This document shows positions 10,306 to 21,800 of a stretch of DNA of 64,000 nt, piece by piece; position 1 is the first letter of the stretch, and each line of letters begins with the position of its first letter. The stretch lies in assembly GCA_003116995.1 (NCBI GenBank), contig BDSL01000181.1, forward strand, positions 37,309 through 101,308. The letters run 5' to 3'. A program made the translations under genes and the position numbers. The notes below the pieces were generated by a model, which saw only the letters and a program-made list of their open reading frames with translations, searched no databases and had not been told where the DNA came from. This DNA comes from Yamagishiella unicocca (Eukaryota > Chlorophyta > Chlorophyceae > Chlamydomonadales > Volvocaceae).

Positions 10306-10698
10306 CCGAATTGTTCGTAGGTTGCCGGGGACGCGCGTGTTGTAAGGATGGACTCCCTGCAGGTTGTGTGCAGTCGGGACGGCAGAGGCACGAGTTGCCA
10401 ACGCCCTCCTTGGACTGCGCGGCGCAGAGAGGAAAGCAACCGTGGGCGGGCTGTTATGACTGGGTGGCTGGTGAGAGGAGCTTTCGGGAGAGTGGTTAGT
10501 GGTTGGTACGGAAGTGGGGGGCGGCGGCGACAGCCCAACCAACCACTGCCTCGGCACGACGGCGGGATTATTGTGTGATGGCGGCCCGGGGGGGGGGGTA
10601 GGGCCTGGCGAGGTTGACGGGGACCGCAACTGGACTGCCGGACCGGCAGGAGGCCAATCGCACCACGGCAGTGCAAGTAAGTACATGTGGCGTCTCGC

Positions 10699-10794
10699 TG
10701 CTGCTTTGCAGCATTCTTGCCTATCATGCATTCATCACAACGCCTGTGGGCTGCTGCTGTGCGGCACTCTTGGCTGTCTATGCATTCGTTGTAA
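10699..10794 (+). repeat. Degenerate tandem duplication, 53-bp period
   Basis: The block starting TGCTGCTTTGCAGCATTCTT at 10699 recurs at 10752 as TGCTGCTGTGCGGCACTCTT, and the shared TATGCATTC/CATGCATTC follows in both. About three quarters of the aligned bases match by eye. Confidence 0.6.
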
Positions 10795-11370
10795 ATATGG
10801 GAGTACCAGTAGGCTTTTTGTCAAGGTGTCTACGTCCCCCGCCTCCACGGCTGGCCAACTTTCGTGGACACTGGCACCGCTAATGGTTCTTGGTGTGATG
10901 GTCACCAAAGCTAGTCGCCGGCTAGTGCGGGTGACTAGGAAATGGAAGGATGGAGCCTGATGGAGGCGTGAGTGTTTTAGCGGGCGGGAGACAATGCTGT
11001 CGGCAGCCCGCCCTAATGCGCGGACCTGGCAACCCTCCACGGCTCGTGGCATGCAACGTTCCGAGGCTGCAGGGCTGAGTGATGCTAGCTGTCTTTCAGA
11101 CGCGTTACGACCATGTACAAAGGGGTACAACCAGGACACCCGGCATGGCCAACCCGTTCCGGATCCTGCAATGGCGCCGTGGATCCTTTCACCTACATAC
11201 CTGCCCCTCCTTTACACGGCTGTGATTGCAGGGCCAGCGGGTCAGCGTGCTCGACCCTGCTGGGCTGCATGGGGTGCATGGGGCCCTGCATGTGCAAATG
11301 TGCGGACGTACCAGGAACAACGTTAATTCCTGCACCTTGCTGCCATGCTCCTTTTCCCCTTATATCCATC

Positions 11371-11380
11371 ATAAAAATTA
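11371..11380 (+). promoter_or_regulatory. AT-rich TATA-like box upstream of EMC10
   Basis: TTATATCC (11360-11367) and ATAAAAATTA (11371-11380) lie 70-90 bp before the start codon in otherwise GC-rich DNA, a plausible core promoter. Not confirmed by a mapped transcription start. Confidence 0.3.
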
Positions 11381-11447
11381 GACGGCCCGACAAGCTGTTC
11401 GAGTTAAGAGTTTGTAGTGAACGCAACGACGACATATACCCAACTTA

Positions 11448-13531
11448 ATGGGGGAAAAGCGGCGACAAGCGGTGGTCCTAGCAGCCCTGCTTGCAGGGGT
11501 GCTCAGGGCTGTTTCTGCTTCCCTTGAAGTAGAGCATTCCTTTGACGGATCGACCTTTTTGCCCGCGGGCAAAATAGTTGGCAACGTGCTATCGGTAAGG
11601 AATGATTGTATTCCATTATATTACCAGCAAAGAATAACGTCGGCCGCACCCGGTCTGCTGAACGCACAGGATTCCGAGCTGTCATGGCAACGACCAGCCC
11701 TGACCACCGGTGACCTTGAGCTGCTAGAGAAAGCGGCGAACGCCGATGGGTATGCCGTCACTCGCGCTGGGTTGGCTTGCGCTTGCTGGGCTGCTGACCT
11801 GACAGTGTCACGCTGCCGCCGCAGGTTGTATACGGTCCGGGTCAAAACGGGCAAGGCCACACTCTTGACCTCCATTCCGGCGACTTGCCTGAGGGAAAAT
11901 AAGTTCGCTGAGCAGGTGTGAGCGGGAGAGTACGCCTACCTGTGCTATGGGGCTGGGGTAAGGGCAGTCCGGTTGAGATTACAGGCTGATATCTAGTCAG
12001 TGGGGACGACCGTGGGGCACGGAAAGGCTCTTCTAGTATGGGATGAAGGGCCGAACACACGATTGTGTAGAATGTGCGGCGAGCCCAGGTGCCTGCCCCT
12101 GGGGCACGGGGCATCCGCTGGGGCTCTGGTTTCGTGCACAGGAAGCCACGCTACGGTGTCATCACAGACCGGGAAAGGGAGCAACAGGATGCCTTGGGCC
12201 CGGCCTTGGGACGTGGTGCGAACCCGCATATCACCTGTGGCCGCCCTGCCCATTCGCCCCGCCCATTCGCCCCGCCTTCCCGTCCCACCTTAAACCGACC
12301 CAGGCCACTATCCATGCGGATCGTGACGGTAACGTGGTGGCCTTCAACTATGGCGTCCCGTCCTGCGCACCGGGCGCTGGCGGCAGCAGCACGGCCGGCG
12401 ACATCAGCGGCCGGTTTGCGGAGCGGCCTGGGCGCATGGCCGTGCGTGTGATGCTGCCCAAGCCGGGTCCGATGCTGCAAATGCCAGAGATGGCTGGGGA
12501 GTTCTTGGGTGGGTGAGGGAGGATGCGGGGAGGGTCGGCTGGTCGCTGGGGGCCACAGGAGGATGGACGATTTTGCCGGCAGCGGCACGAGGAATGCGAC
12601 AGCGAGGGAGGGTTAGGGAAGGGTTGCTGTCGAGCTGCGGCGCCGCTGCATACATCCATCATGCCTACAGGCACGAGGCCCTATGTGCCTGTTCTACGTA
12701 TTTCCCCTCCACCCCGTTCCCCACCGCGCCGCCACGTCCCAAATGACATATCTTATCCGCCCACCACACCAACCAACCCCAACCCGGTTTTTGTCTTAGC
12801 CACCCTCTTCCATCGGCGCGCACACCCTCTTCCCATGACCCGTATCCCATCCATTCCACGCCGCGGCACCCTACGCAACCTCGCATCTCACGTGCACCCT
12901 CCCGCGTCCCTCCCGCCCCTCCCTCCCGCGCCCCCTCCCGCGCCCCCTCCCGCGCCCCCTCCCGCGCACCTTCCGACGTCCGCACCTCCGCAGATGTGTC
13001 CGTGGAGGACATGGGCGCCATGGGCGGCCAGGCATACGACCCCAACGCCAAGCCACGAGCAGCCTCGGCACCCCCGAACCATGGCGCCAGGAAGGGCGGG
13101 GCGCCTCCAAAGGACGACCGTACATGGCTACAAAAGAACTGGTGGGTTGAGCTCTGGTTTCGGAGCGGGGCCGTCGCGGGGAGTACCGAGGCGGCTGCGG
13201 CCGCAGGCTACAAAGTCCACGCCATGTAGCTCCCTTCCGTGTGCAGCCTCCTGGTTGCCCCACGTCGCTCGGCGTCGTGGCCTCACGCCACGACTCAAAC
13301 CGCTTATCCGAATCTGGGCTCTGAGGTCGCTGTTCGAGCGTCGTGCCGACCCTTGACCATACCGACATTCCCCACGCATAAATCGCTTGCCCTCCGTGCC
13401 ACAGGTTGTACGTGGCGGCTGGGGGCATGATGGTGCTGAACGTCATCGCCAAGGCTAACGCGCCGCCGCAAGGTGTACCTGGGGCGCCAGGCGGCGGCGG
13501 GGCCGGGGGCGGCGGTCCCCGCCGCGGATGA
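11448..13531 (+). CDS. EMC10: ER membrane protein complex subunit 10 (EMC10), six exons, 265 aa
   Basis: Exons by eye: 11448-11594, 11670-11749, 11825-11915, 12304-12508, 12994-13141, 13405-13531, all GT-AG with consistent phases, stop TGA at 13529-13531. EMC10 is a luminal subunit of the complex that inserts tail-anchored and multi-span proteins into the ER membrane. Residues 1-24 are a signal peptide (VVLAALLAGVLRAVSA). The mature start SLEVEHSFDGSTFLPAGKI matches the EHSF motif of the family. LYTVRVKTGKATLLTSIPA (about 76-94) and HADRDGNVVAFNYG (about 110-123) are the beta-sandwich strands. TWLQKNW is followed by one membrane helix (about 225-241) and a Gly/Pro-rich tail ending PGGGGAGGGGPRRG, as in animal EMC10. 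The total of 265 aa fits the family (about 260). The first intron is open in frame, so an alternative retaining 25 more residues (11448-11749 as one exon) cannot be excluded, but family alignment prefers splicing. Assignment is from motif recall, not a search. Confidence 0.86.
12924..12968 (+). repeat. 12-bp tandem repeat in EMC10 intron 4
   Basis: CCCGCGCCCCCT repeated close to four times, about 25 bp before the acceptor at 12993. Pyrimidine-rich, so it may serve as the splice-acceptor tract. Confidence 0.85.
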
Positions 13532-14287
13532 CCCCCAGACATGACTCCACCGCGCTACTGAACCCAGCCACAACGGCAAGGGGGCCCTTCAGGGTATGTC
13601 CCCTGCTCGAGCCGCGCGTACCGCAGATGACGTTGCATACATGGAGGTCGAAGCGCTAGGCAGATAGGAAAACAGCTAAAACCTCTAGGTAGCCGTGCTG
13701 GCCAGGACAAGCAGGGGTTGAAAGCGCGCCGGGCGGGACGGGAGGAGCTGGTCGCGCCGCGGATTGAGGACTTGAAGATTTGAGGGCAGGGCGGCTGGTG
13801 GGCCGCGGCTCACAACGGTGGGCTACAGCTATTCACGGGCTCTAAAAGGTTGCGGTTGTGGGGAGGATGTGTGATGCAGCATTCGTTCGCGGTGCGCGCG
13901 CTGAGGTGCAGTCGTTGGGACCCTGGGCAAGGTTGCTTATTGTCATGACACCATCAACGGGTGGATGGGATTTAGGGTTTAAGCTGGCGCCCTGCCTAGC
14001 GTGCGGCGGCTGCGACTAGGAAGCTGCGCAGAGATCAGTTTGTTGCTGCCTATCCAGCCTGCGGGTTGAGCGGCACTGAGGTCCTCCGGGATCGGGTCGG
14101 GCATCACGTTCTCGTGGCTTCCAGCATTCGGAGTGAAGGCGCGGGGTGGTGGTTGAAGCAGGTGGTGGGTCCGAAGGCTGGCTGGTGCGGGGAATGCCGA
14201 TGGGTGACACGACCGCTGCATGTGTCATGGGCATCATGCAGCCGCTAGGTGTCAAAATGTGCCCCCTTGTCCTTTCCAAGGTTTCCT

Positions 14288-14830
14288 GATGGCTTGCGAG
14301 CCCATCATGGCCGGCTCGAAGGCTGCTGGTTACAGTGTACCGTGCAGTGTAGGGTGTGTTGCATCTTCCTCCGGAATCTGAGCGGCAGTCTTGAATCCCT
14401 AAAACATGTACTAAGCTGTGTAGTGCAGGCATCCTATTGTGACAAATGGTAGCAGTGCAACCATCCTAGTCATCGTCCGAGTCCTATCACACAGTCATGG
14501 CAAATCAAACGGTAGCAACCAGGGTTCTAATCAGCATGTACATCGATGACATGCTGTTCGCGGCCTGCAATCAGCGTTGTGTCTAGGACACATACAGGTA
14601 CCAAATTAAGGATACTGACCAAGGAAAGCCCACAAGCATGCCCATCATGGCCCATCATGGCCGGCTTGAAGGCTGCTGCCCCTGCTGGTTGCAGTGTACT
14701 GCATGGGAATAGCAGAAATGTCTTGAAAATGCTCATGTCTGATACTGCTGCCATGTACAGCGCTCTACTATGTGCCAAGACTGGCAGTGTAGGGTGTATT
14801 GCATAGTCTCCGAAGTCTGGGCAGCAATGT
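14288..14830 (+). repeat. Degenerate direct duplication flanking array A
   Basis: CCCATCATGGCCGGCTCGAA (about 14300) recurs as CCCATCATGGCCGGCTTGAA (about 14649). CAGTGTAGGGTGTGTTGCAT (about 14346) recurs as CAGTGTAGGGTGTATTGCAT (about 14785). The second copy carries roughly 90 extra bases between the two shared blocks. Confidence 0.65.
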
Positions 14831-14956
14831 CAAAGATGTTGTTGTAACGGTTACAGTGTACAAAGTTTCAATATGGTTGTTATAACGTGGATATTTTCTT
14901 ATCCCTTTCAGTGTCAGGTGATGTGCCTGGTGGCTCTGCTTTCAAGGTCTGGAGCC

Positions 14957-14976
14957 CCCTAAAACCCTAAATACCC
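14957..14976 (-). repeat. Telomere-like tract at the left edge of array A
   Basis: CCCTAAAACCCTAAATACCC; on the minus strand this reads as one TTTAGGG-type and one TTTTAGGG-type unit. TTTTAGGG is the Chlamydomonas telomere unit and TTTAGGG that of many other green algae and plants. Only two or so units, so chance is possible. Confidence 0.45.
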
Positions 14977-14981
14977 TGTAA

Positions 14982-17900
14982 TGAGCTAACTGCCCAGGTT
15001 TGCCTTGTCCTACAGGTTCAGTGCCTTGACCCAATGGCACCAAACTTGCGCTTTGATCTTTCAATGATATTTATAATCAATACCGAAAGTGTTGGGGCCA
15101 CCAGCAGATGGCAAGAAGGACCTGAAAATGGCCATGGTGGTTAGCAAAGCACACAGCAACGAGCTTACCGCCCAGGTTTGCCTTGTCCTACAGGTGCAGT
15201 GCCTTGACCCAATGACACCAAACTTGCGCTTTGATCTTTCAATGATATTTATAATCAATACCGAAAGTGTTGGGGCCACCAGCAGATGGCAAGAAGGACC
15301 TGAAAATGGCCATGGTGGTTAGCAAAGCACAGAGCAACGAGCTAACCGCCTAGGTTTGCCTTGTCCTACAGGTGCAGTGCCTTGACCCAATGACACCAAA
15401 CTTGCGCTTTGATCTTTCAATGATATTTATAATCAATACCGAAAGTGTTGGGGCCACCAGCAGATGGCAAGAAGGACCTGAAAATGGCCATGGTGGTTAG
15501 CAAAGCACAAAGCAACGAGCTAACCGCCTAGGTTTGCCTTGTCCTACAGGTGCAGTGCCTTGACCCAATGACACCAAACTTGCGCTTTGATCTTTCAATG
15601 ATATTTATAATCAATACCGAAAGTCTTGGGGCCAGCAGCAGACGGCAAGAGGTATCTGAAAATGGCCATGGTGGTTAGCAAAGCACAGAGCAACGAGCTA
15701 ACTGCCCAGGTTTGCCTTGTCCTACAGGTGCAGTGCCTTGACCCAATGACACCAAACTTGCGCTTTGATCTTTCAATGATATTTATAATCAATACTGAAA
15801 GTGTTGGGGCCACCAGCAGATGGCAAGAAGGACCTGAAAATGGCCATGGTGGTTAGCAAAGCACAGAGCAACGAGCTAACCACCCAGGTTTGCCTTGTCC
15901 TACAGGTGCAGTGCCTTGACCAAATGGCACCAAACTTGCGCTTTGATCTTTAAATGATATTTATAATCAATACCGAAAGTTCTTAGGCCAGCAGCAAACC
16001 GCAAGAGGTACCTGAAAATGGCCATGGTGGTTAGCAGAGCACAGAGCAACGAGCTAACTGCCCAGGTTTGCCTTGTCCTACAGGTGCAGTGCCTTGACCA
16101 AATGACACCAAACTTGCGCTTTGATCTTTAAATGATATTTATAATCAATACCGAAAGTCTTGGGGCCAGCAGCAGATGGCAAGAAGGACCTGAAAATGGC
16201 CATGGTGGTTAGCAAAGCACAGAGCAACAAGCTAACTGCCCAGGTTTGCTTTGTCCTACAGGTGCAGTGCCTTGACCAAATGACACCAAACTTGCGCTTT
16301 GATCTTTCAATGATATTTATAATCAATACCGAAAGTCTTGGGGCCAGCAGCAGATGGCAAGAAGGACCTGAAAATGGCCATGGTGGTTAGCAAAGCACAG
16401 AGCAACGAGCTAACCGCCTAGGTTTGCCTTGTCCTACAGGTGCAGTGCCTTGACCCAATGACACCAAACTTGCGCTTTGATCTTTAAATGATATTTATAA
16501 TCAATACCGAAAGTCTTGGGGCCAGCAGCAGATGGCAAGAAGGACCTGAAAATGGCCATGGTGGTTAGCAAAGCACAGAGCAACGAGCTAACCGCCCAGG
16601 TTTGCCTTGTCCTACAGGTGCAGTGCCTTGACCAAATGGCACCAAACTTGCGCTTTGATCTTTAAATGATATTTATAATCAATACCGAAAGTTCTTAGGC
16701 CAGCAGCAAACCGCAAGAGGTACCTGAAAATAGCCATGGTGGTTGGCAGAGCACAGTGCAACGAGCTAACTGCCCAGGTTTGCCTTGTCCTACAGGTGCA
16801 GTGCCTTGACCAAATGACACCAAACTTGTGCTTTGATCTTTCAATGATATTTATAATCAATACCGAAAGTGTTGGGGCCACCAGCAGATGGCAAGAAGGA
16901 CCTGAAAATGGCCATGGTGGTTAGCAAAGCACAGAGCAACGAGCTAACTGCCCAGGTTTGCCTTGTCCTACAGGTGCAGTGCCTTGACCAAATGACACCA
17001 AACTTGCGCTTTGATCTTTAAATGATATTTATAATCAATACCGAAAGTTCTTAGGCCAGCAGCAAACCGCAAGAGGTACCTGAAAATGGCCATGGTGGTT
17101 AGCAGAGCACAGAGCAACGAGCTAACTGCCCAGGTTTGCCTTGTCCTACAGGTGCAGTGCCTTGACCAAATGACACCAAACTTGCGCTTTGATCTTTAAA
17201 TGATATTTATAATCAATACCGAAAGTCTTGGGGCCAGCAGCAGATGGCAAGAAGGACCTGAAAATGGCCATGGTGGTTAGCAAAGCACAGAGCAACAAGC
17301 TAACTGCCCAGGTTTGCTTTGTCCTACAGGTGCAGTGCCTTGACCAAATGACACCAAACTTGCGCTTTGATCTTTCAATGATATTTATAATCAATACCGA
17401 AAGTCTTGGGGCCAGCAGCAGATGGCAAGAAGGACCTGAAAATGGCCATGGTGGTTAGCAAAGCACAGAGCAACGAGCTAACCGCCTAGGTTTGCCTTGT
17501 CCTACAGGTGCAGTGCCTTGACCCAATGACACCAAACTTGCGCTTTGATCTTTAAATGATATTTATAATCAATACCGAAAGTCTTGGGGCCAGCAGCAGA
17601 TGGCAAAAAGGACCTGAAAATGGCCATGGTGGTTAGCAAAGCACAGAGCAACGAGCTAACCGCCCAGGTTTGCCTTGTCCTACAGGTGCAGTGCCTTGAC
17701 CATATGGCACCAAACTTGCGCTTTGATCTTTAAATGATATTTATAATCAATACCGAAAGTCTTGGGGCCAGCAGCAGATGGCAAGAAGGACCTGAAAATG
17801 GCCATGGTGGTTAGCAAAGCACAGAGCAACGAGCTACCTGCCCAGGTTTGCTTTGTCCTACAGGTGCAGTGCCTTGACCCAATGACACCAAACTTGCGCT

Positions 17901-18815
17901 TTGATCTTTCAATGATATTTATAATCAATACCGAAAGTCTTGGGGCCAGCAGCAGATGGCAAGAAGGACCTGAAAATGGCCATGGTGGTTAGCAAAGCAC
18001 AGAGCAACGAGCTAACCGCCTAGGTTTGCCTTGTCCTACAGGTGCAGTGCCTTGACCCAATGACACCAAACTTGCGCTTTGATCTTTCAATGATATTTAT
18101 AATCAATACCGAAAGTGTTGGGGCCACCAGCAGATGGCAAGAAGGACCTGAAAATGGCCATGGTGGTTAGCAAAGCACAAAGCAACGAGCTAACCACCTA
18201 GGTTTGCCTTGTCCTACAGGTGCAGTGCCTTGACCCAATGACACCAAACTTGCGCTTTGATCTTTCAATGATATTTATAATCAATACCGAAAGTCTTGGG
18301 GCCAGCAGCAGACGGCAAGAGGTATCTGAAAATGGCCATGGTGGTTAGCAAAGCACAGAGCAACAAGCTAACTGCCCAGGTTTGCCTTGTCCTACAGGTG
18401 CAGTGCCTTGACCCAATGACACCAAACTTGCGCTTTGATCTTTCAATGATATTTATAATCAATACCGAAAGTGTTGGGGCCACCAGCAGATGGCAAGAAG
18501 GACCTGAAAATGGCCATGGTGGTTAGCAAAGCACAAAGCAACGAGCTAACCGCCTAGGTTTGCCTTGTCCTACAGGTGCAGTGCCTTGACCCAATGACAC
18601 CAAACTTGCGCTTTGATCTTTCAATGATATTTATAATCAATACCGAAAGTCTTGGGGCCAGCAGCAGACGGCAAGAGGTATCTGAAAATGGCCATGGTGG
18701 TTAGCAAAGCACAGAGCAACGAGCTAACTGCCCAGGTTTGCCTTGTCCTACAGGTGCAGTGCCTTGACCCAATGACACCAAACTTGCGCTTTGATCTTTC
18801 AATGATATTTACAAT
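14982..18815 (+). repeat. Array A left block: intact monomers with higher-order order
   Basis: Monomers keep the 178-bp spacing with few indels. The block at 16078-16390 recurs essentially unchanged at 17146-17458, 1068 bp away (six monomers), a higher-order repeat. Monomer types with GTGTTGGGGCCACC and GTCTTGGGGCCAGC dominate. Confidence 0.85.
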
Positions 18816-21800
18816 CAATACGAAAGTTTGGGGCCACAGCAGATGGCAAGAAGGACCTGAAAATGGCCATGGTGGTTAGCAAAGCACAGAGCAACGAGCT
18901 AACCGCCTAGGTTTGCCTTGTCCTACAGGTGCAGTGCCTTGACCCAATGACACCAAACTTGCGCTTTGATCTTTAAATGATATTTATAATCAATACCGAA
19001 AGTCTTGGGCCAGCAGCAGATGGCAAAAAGGACTGAAAATGCCATGGTGTTAGCAAAGCACAGAGCAACGAGCTAACCGCCCAGGTTTGCCTTGTCCTAC
19101 AGTGCAGTGCTGACCAATGCACCAAACTTGCGCTTGATCTTTAAATGATATTATAATCAATACCGAAAGTCTGGGCCAGCAGCAGATGGCAAGAAGGACC
19201 TGAAAATGGCCATGGTGGTTAGCAAAGCACAGAGCAACGAGCTACCTGCCCAGGTTTGCTTGTCCTACAGGTGCAGTGCCTTGACCAATGACACCAAAAC
19301 TTGCGCTTTGATCTTTCAATGATATTTATAATCAATACCGAAAGTCTTGGGCCAGCAGCAGATGGCAAGAAGGACCTGAAAATGGCCATGGTGGTTAGCA
19401 AAGCACAGAGCAACGAGCTAACCGCCAGGTTTGCCTTGTCCTACAGGTGCAGTGCCTTGACCCAATGACACCAAACTTGCGCTTTGATCTTTCAATGATA
19501 TTTATAATCAATACCGAAAGTGTTGGGGCCACCAGCAGATGGCAAGAAGGACCTGAAAATGGCCATGGTGGTTAGCAAAGCACAAAGCAACGAGCTAACC
19601 GCCTAGGTTTGCCTTGTCCTACAGGTGCAGTGCCTTGACCCAATGACACCAAACTTGCGCTTTGATCTTTCAATGATATTTATAATCAATACCGAAAGTC
19701 TTGGGGCCAGCAGCAGACGGCAAGAAGGATCTGAAAATGGCCATGGTGGTTACAAAGCACAGAGAACAGCTAACCCCAGGTTGCTTTCTACAGGTGCAGT
19801 GCTTGACCATGACAAACTTGCGCTTTGATCTTTATGATATTTATAATCAATACGAAAGTTGGGGCCACAGCAGATGGCAAGAAGGACTGAAAATGGCCAT
19901 GGTGGTTAGCAAGCACAGAGCAACGAGCTAACTGCCCAGGTTTGCCTTGTCCTACAGGTGCAGTGCCTTGACCCAATGACACCAAACTTGCGCTTTGATC
20001 TTTCAATGATATTTATAATCAATACCGAAAGTTTGGGGCCACAGCAGATGGCAAGAAGGACCTGAAAATGGCCATGGTGGTTAGCAAAGCACAGAGCAAC
20101 GAGCTAACCGCCAGGTTTGCCTTGTCCTACAGGTGCAGTGCCTTGACCCAATGACACCAAACTTGCGCTTTGATCTTTCAATGATATTTATAATCAATAC
20201 CGAAAGTTTGGGGCCACCAGCAGATGGCAAGAGGACCTGAAAATGGCCATGGTGGTTAGCAAAGCACAGAGCAACGAGCTAACTGCCCAGGTTTGCCTTG
20301 TCCTACAGGTGCAGTGCCTTGACCCAATGACACCAAACTTGCGCTTTGATCTTTCAATGATATTTATCAATCAAATACCCGGAAAGTGCCTTGGGGGCCA
20401 GCCAGCAAGACCTGGCAAAGAAGCGTTAAATGAATTATAATCAATACGAAAGTTGGCCACAGCAAAGCAAAGACCTGAAAATGCCATGGTGGTTGCAAAG
20501 CACAGAGCAACAGCTAACTGCCCAGGTTTGCCTTGTCCTACAGGTGCAGTGCCTTGACCAAATGACACCAAACTTGCGCTTTGATCTTTCAATGATATTT
20601 ATAATCAATACCGAAAGTGTTGGGGCCACCAGCAGATGCAAGAAGGACCTGAAAATGGCCATGGTGGTTAGCAAAGCACAGAGCAACGAGCTAACTGCCC
20701 AGGTTGCCTTGTCCTACAGGTGCAGTGCCTTGACCAAATGACACCAAACTTGCGCTTTGATCTTTCAATGATATTTATATCAATACCGAAAGTCTTGGGC
20801 CCAAGACAAAGGCAAAATGGGCCATGGTGGTTAGCAAAGCACAGAGCAACGAGCTAACTGCCCAGGTTTGCCTTGTCCTACAGGTGCAGTGCCTTGACCA
20901 ATGACACCAAACTTGCGCTTTGATCTTAAATGATATTTATAATCAATACCGAAAGTCTTGGGCCAGCAGCAGATGGCAAGAAGGACCTGAAAAATGGCCA
21001 GGTGGTAGCAAAGCACAGAGCAACGAGCTAACTGCCCAGGTTTGCCTGTCCTACAGGTGCAGTGCCTTGACCAAATGGCACCAAACTTGCGCTTTGATCT
21101 TTAAATGATATTTATAATCATACCGAAAGTCTTGGCCAGCAGCAAGGCAAGAAGGACCTGAAAATGCCATGGTGGTAGCAAGCACAGAGCAACGAGCTAA
21201 CTGCCAGGTTTGCCTTGTCCTACAGGTGCAGTGCCTTGACCCAATGACACCAAACTTGCGCTTGATCTTTAAATGATATTTATAATCAATACCGAAAGTC
21301 TTGGGGCCAGCAGCAGATGGCAAGAAGGACCTGAAAATGGCCATGGTGGTTAGCAAAGCACAGAGCAACGAGCTAACGCCCAGGTTTGCCTTGTCCTACA
21401 GGTGCAGTGCCTTGACCAATGCACCAAATTGCGCTTTGATCTTTAATGATATTTATAATCAATACCGAAAGTCTTGGGGCCACAGCAGATGGCAAGAAGG
21501 ACCTGAAAAATGGCCATGGTGGTTAGCAAAGCACAGAAGCAACGAGCTAACTGCCCAGGTTTGCCTTGTCCTACAGGTGCAGTGCCTTGACCAAATGCAC
21601 CAAACTTGCGCTTTGATCTTTAAATGATATTTATAATCAATACCGAAAGTTCTTAGGGCCAGCAGCAAACCGCAAGAGGTACCTGAAAATGGCCATGGTG
21701 GTTAGCAAAGCACAGAGCAACGAGCTAACTGCCCAGGTTTGCCTTGTCCTACAGGTGCAGTGCCTTGACCAAATGACACCAAACTTGCGCTTTGATCTTT

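Larger units (their letters stand above)
7622..11447. other. Intergenic region, no supported gene
   Basis: 3.8 kb between the BTB stop and the EMC10 start. Open frames on either strand are short and have Arg/Pro/Ala or random composition, without exon-like splice signals that join into a protein I recognise. Contents I can name: a 24-base direct repeat (GCCCAGCCAA..CCTGCATAGGTTG at about 7708 and 7771), a GAG/GGA purine tract, a hairpin at 10264-10305 and a degenerate 53-bp duplication at 10699-10794. No TGTAA polyadenylation signal lies close behind the BTB stop. Confidence 0.5.
13532..14981. other. Intergenic transition from gene space to satellite array
   Basis: 1.45 kb with no supported gene. 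GC content falls towards the array. It contains a degenerate duplication (see 14288-14830), TTTAGGGTTTA at about 13973-13983 and a telomere-like tract at 14957-14976. GTAACGGTTAC at about 14844 is a short perfect palindrome. Confidence 0.5.

Noticed and set aside
7622..14981. tRNA, rRNA or transposase genes in the intergenic regions
   Set aside because: No cloverleaf with a GGTTCRANYCC-type T-loop, no rRNA-like stretch and no transposase-like or reverse-transcriptase-like frame recognised.
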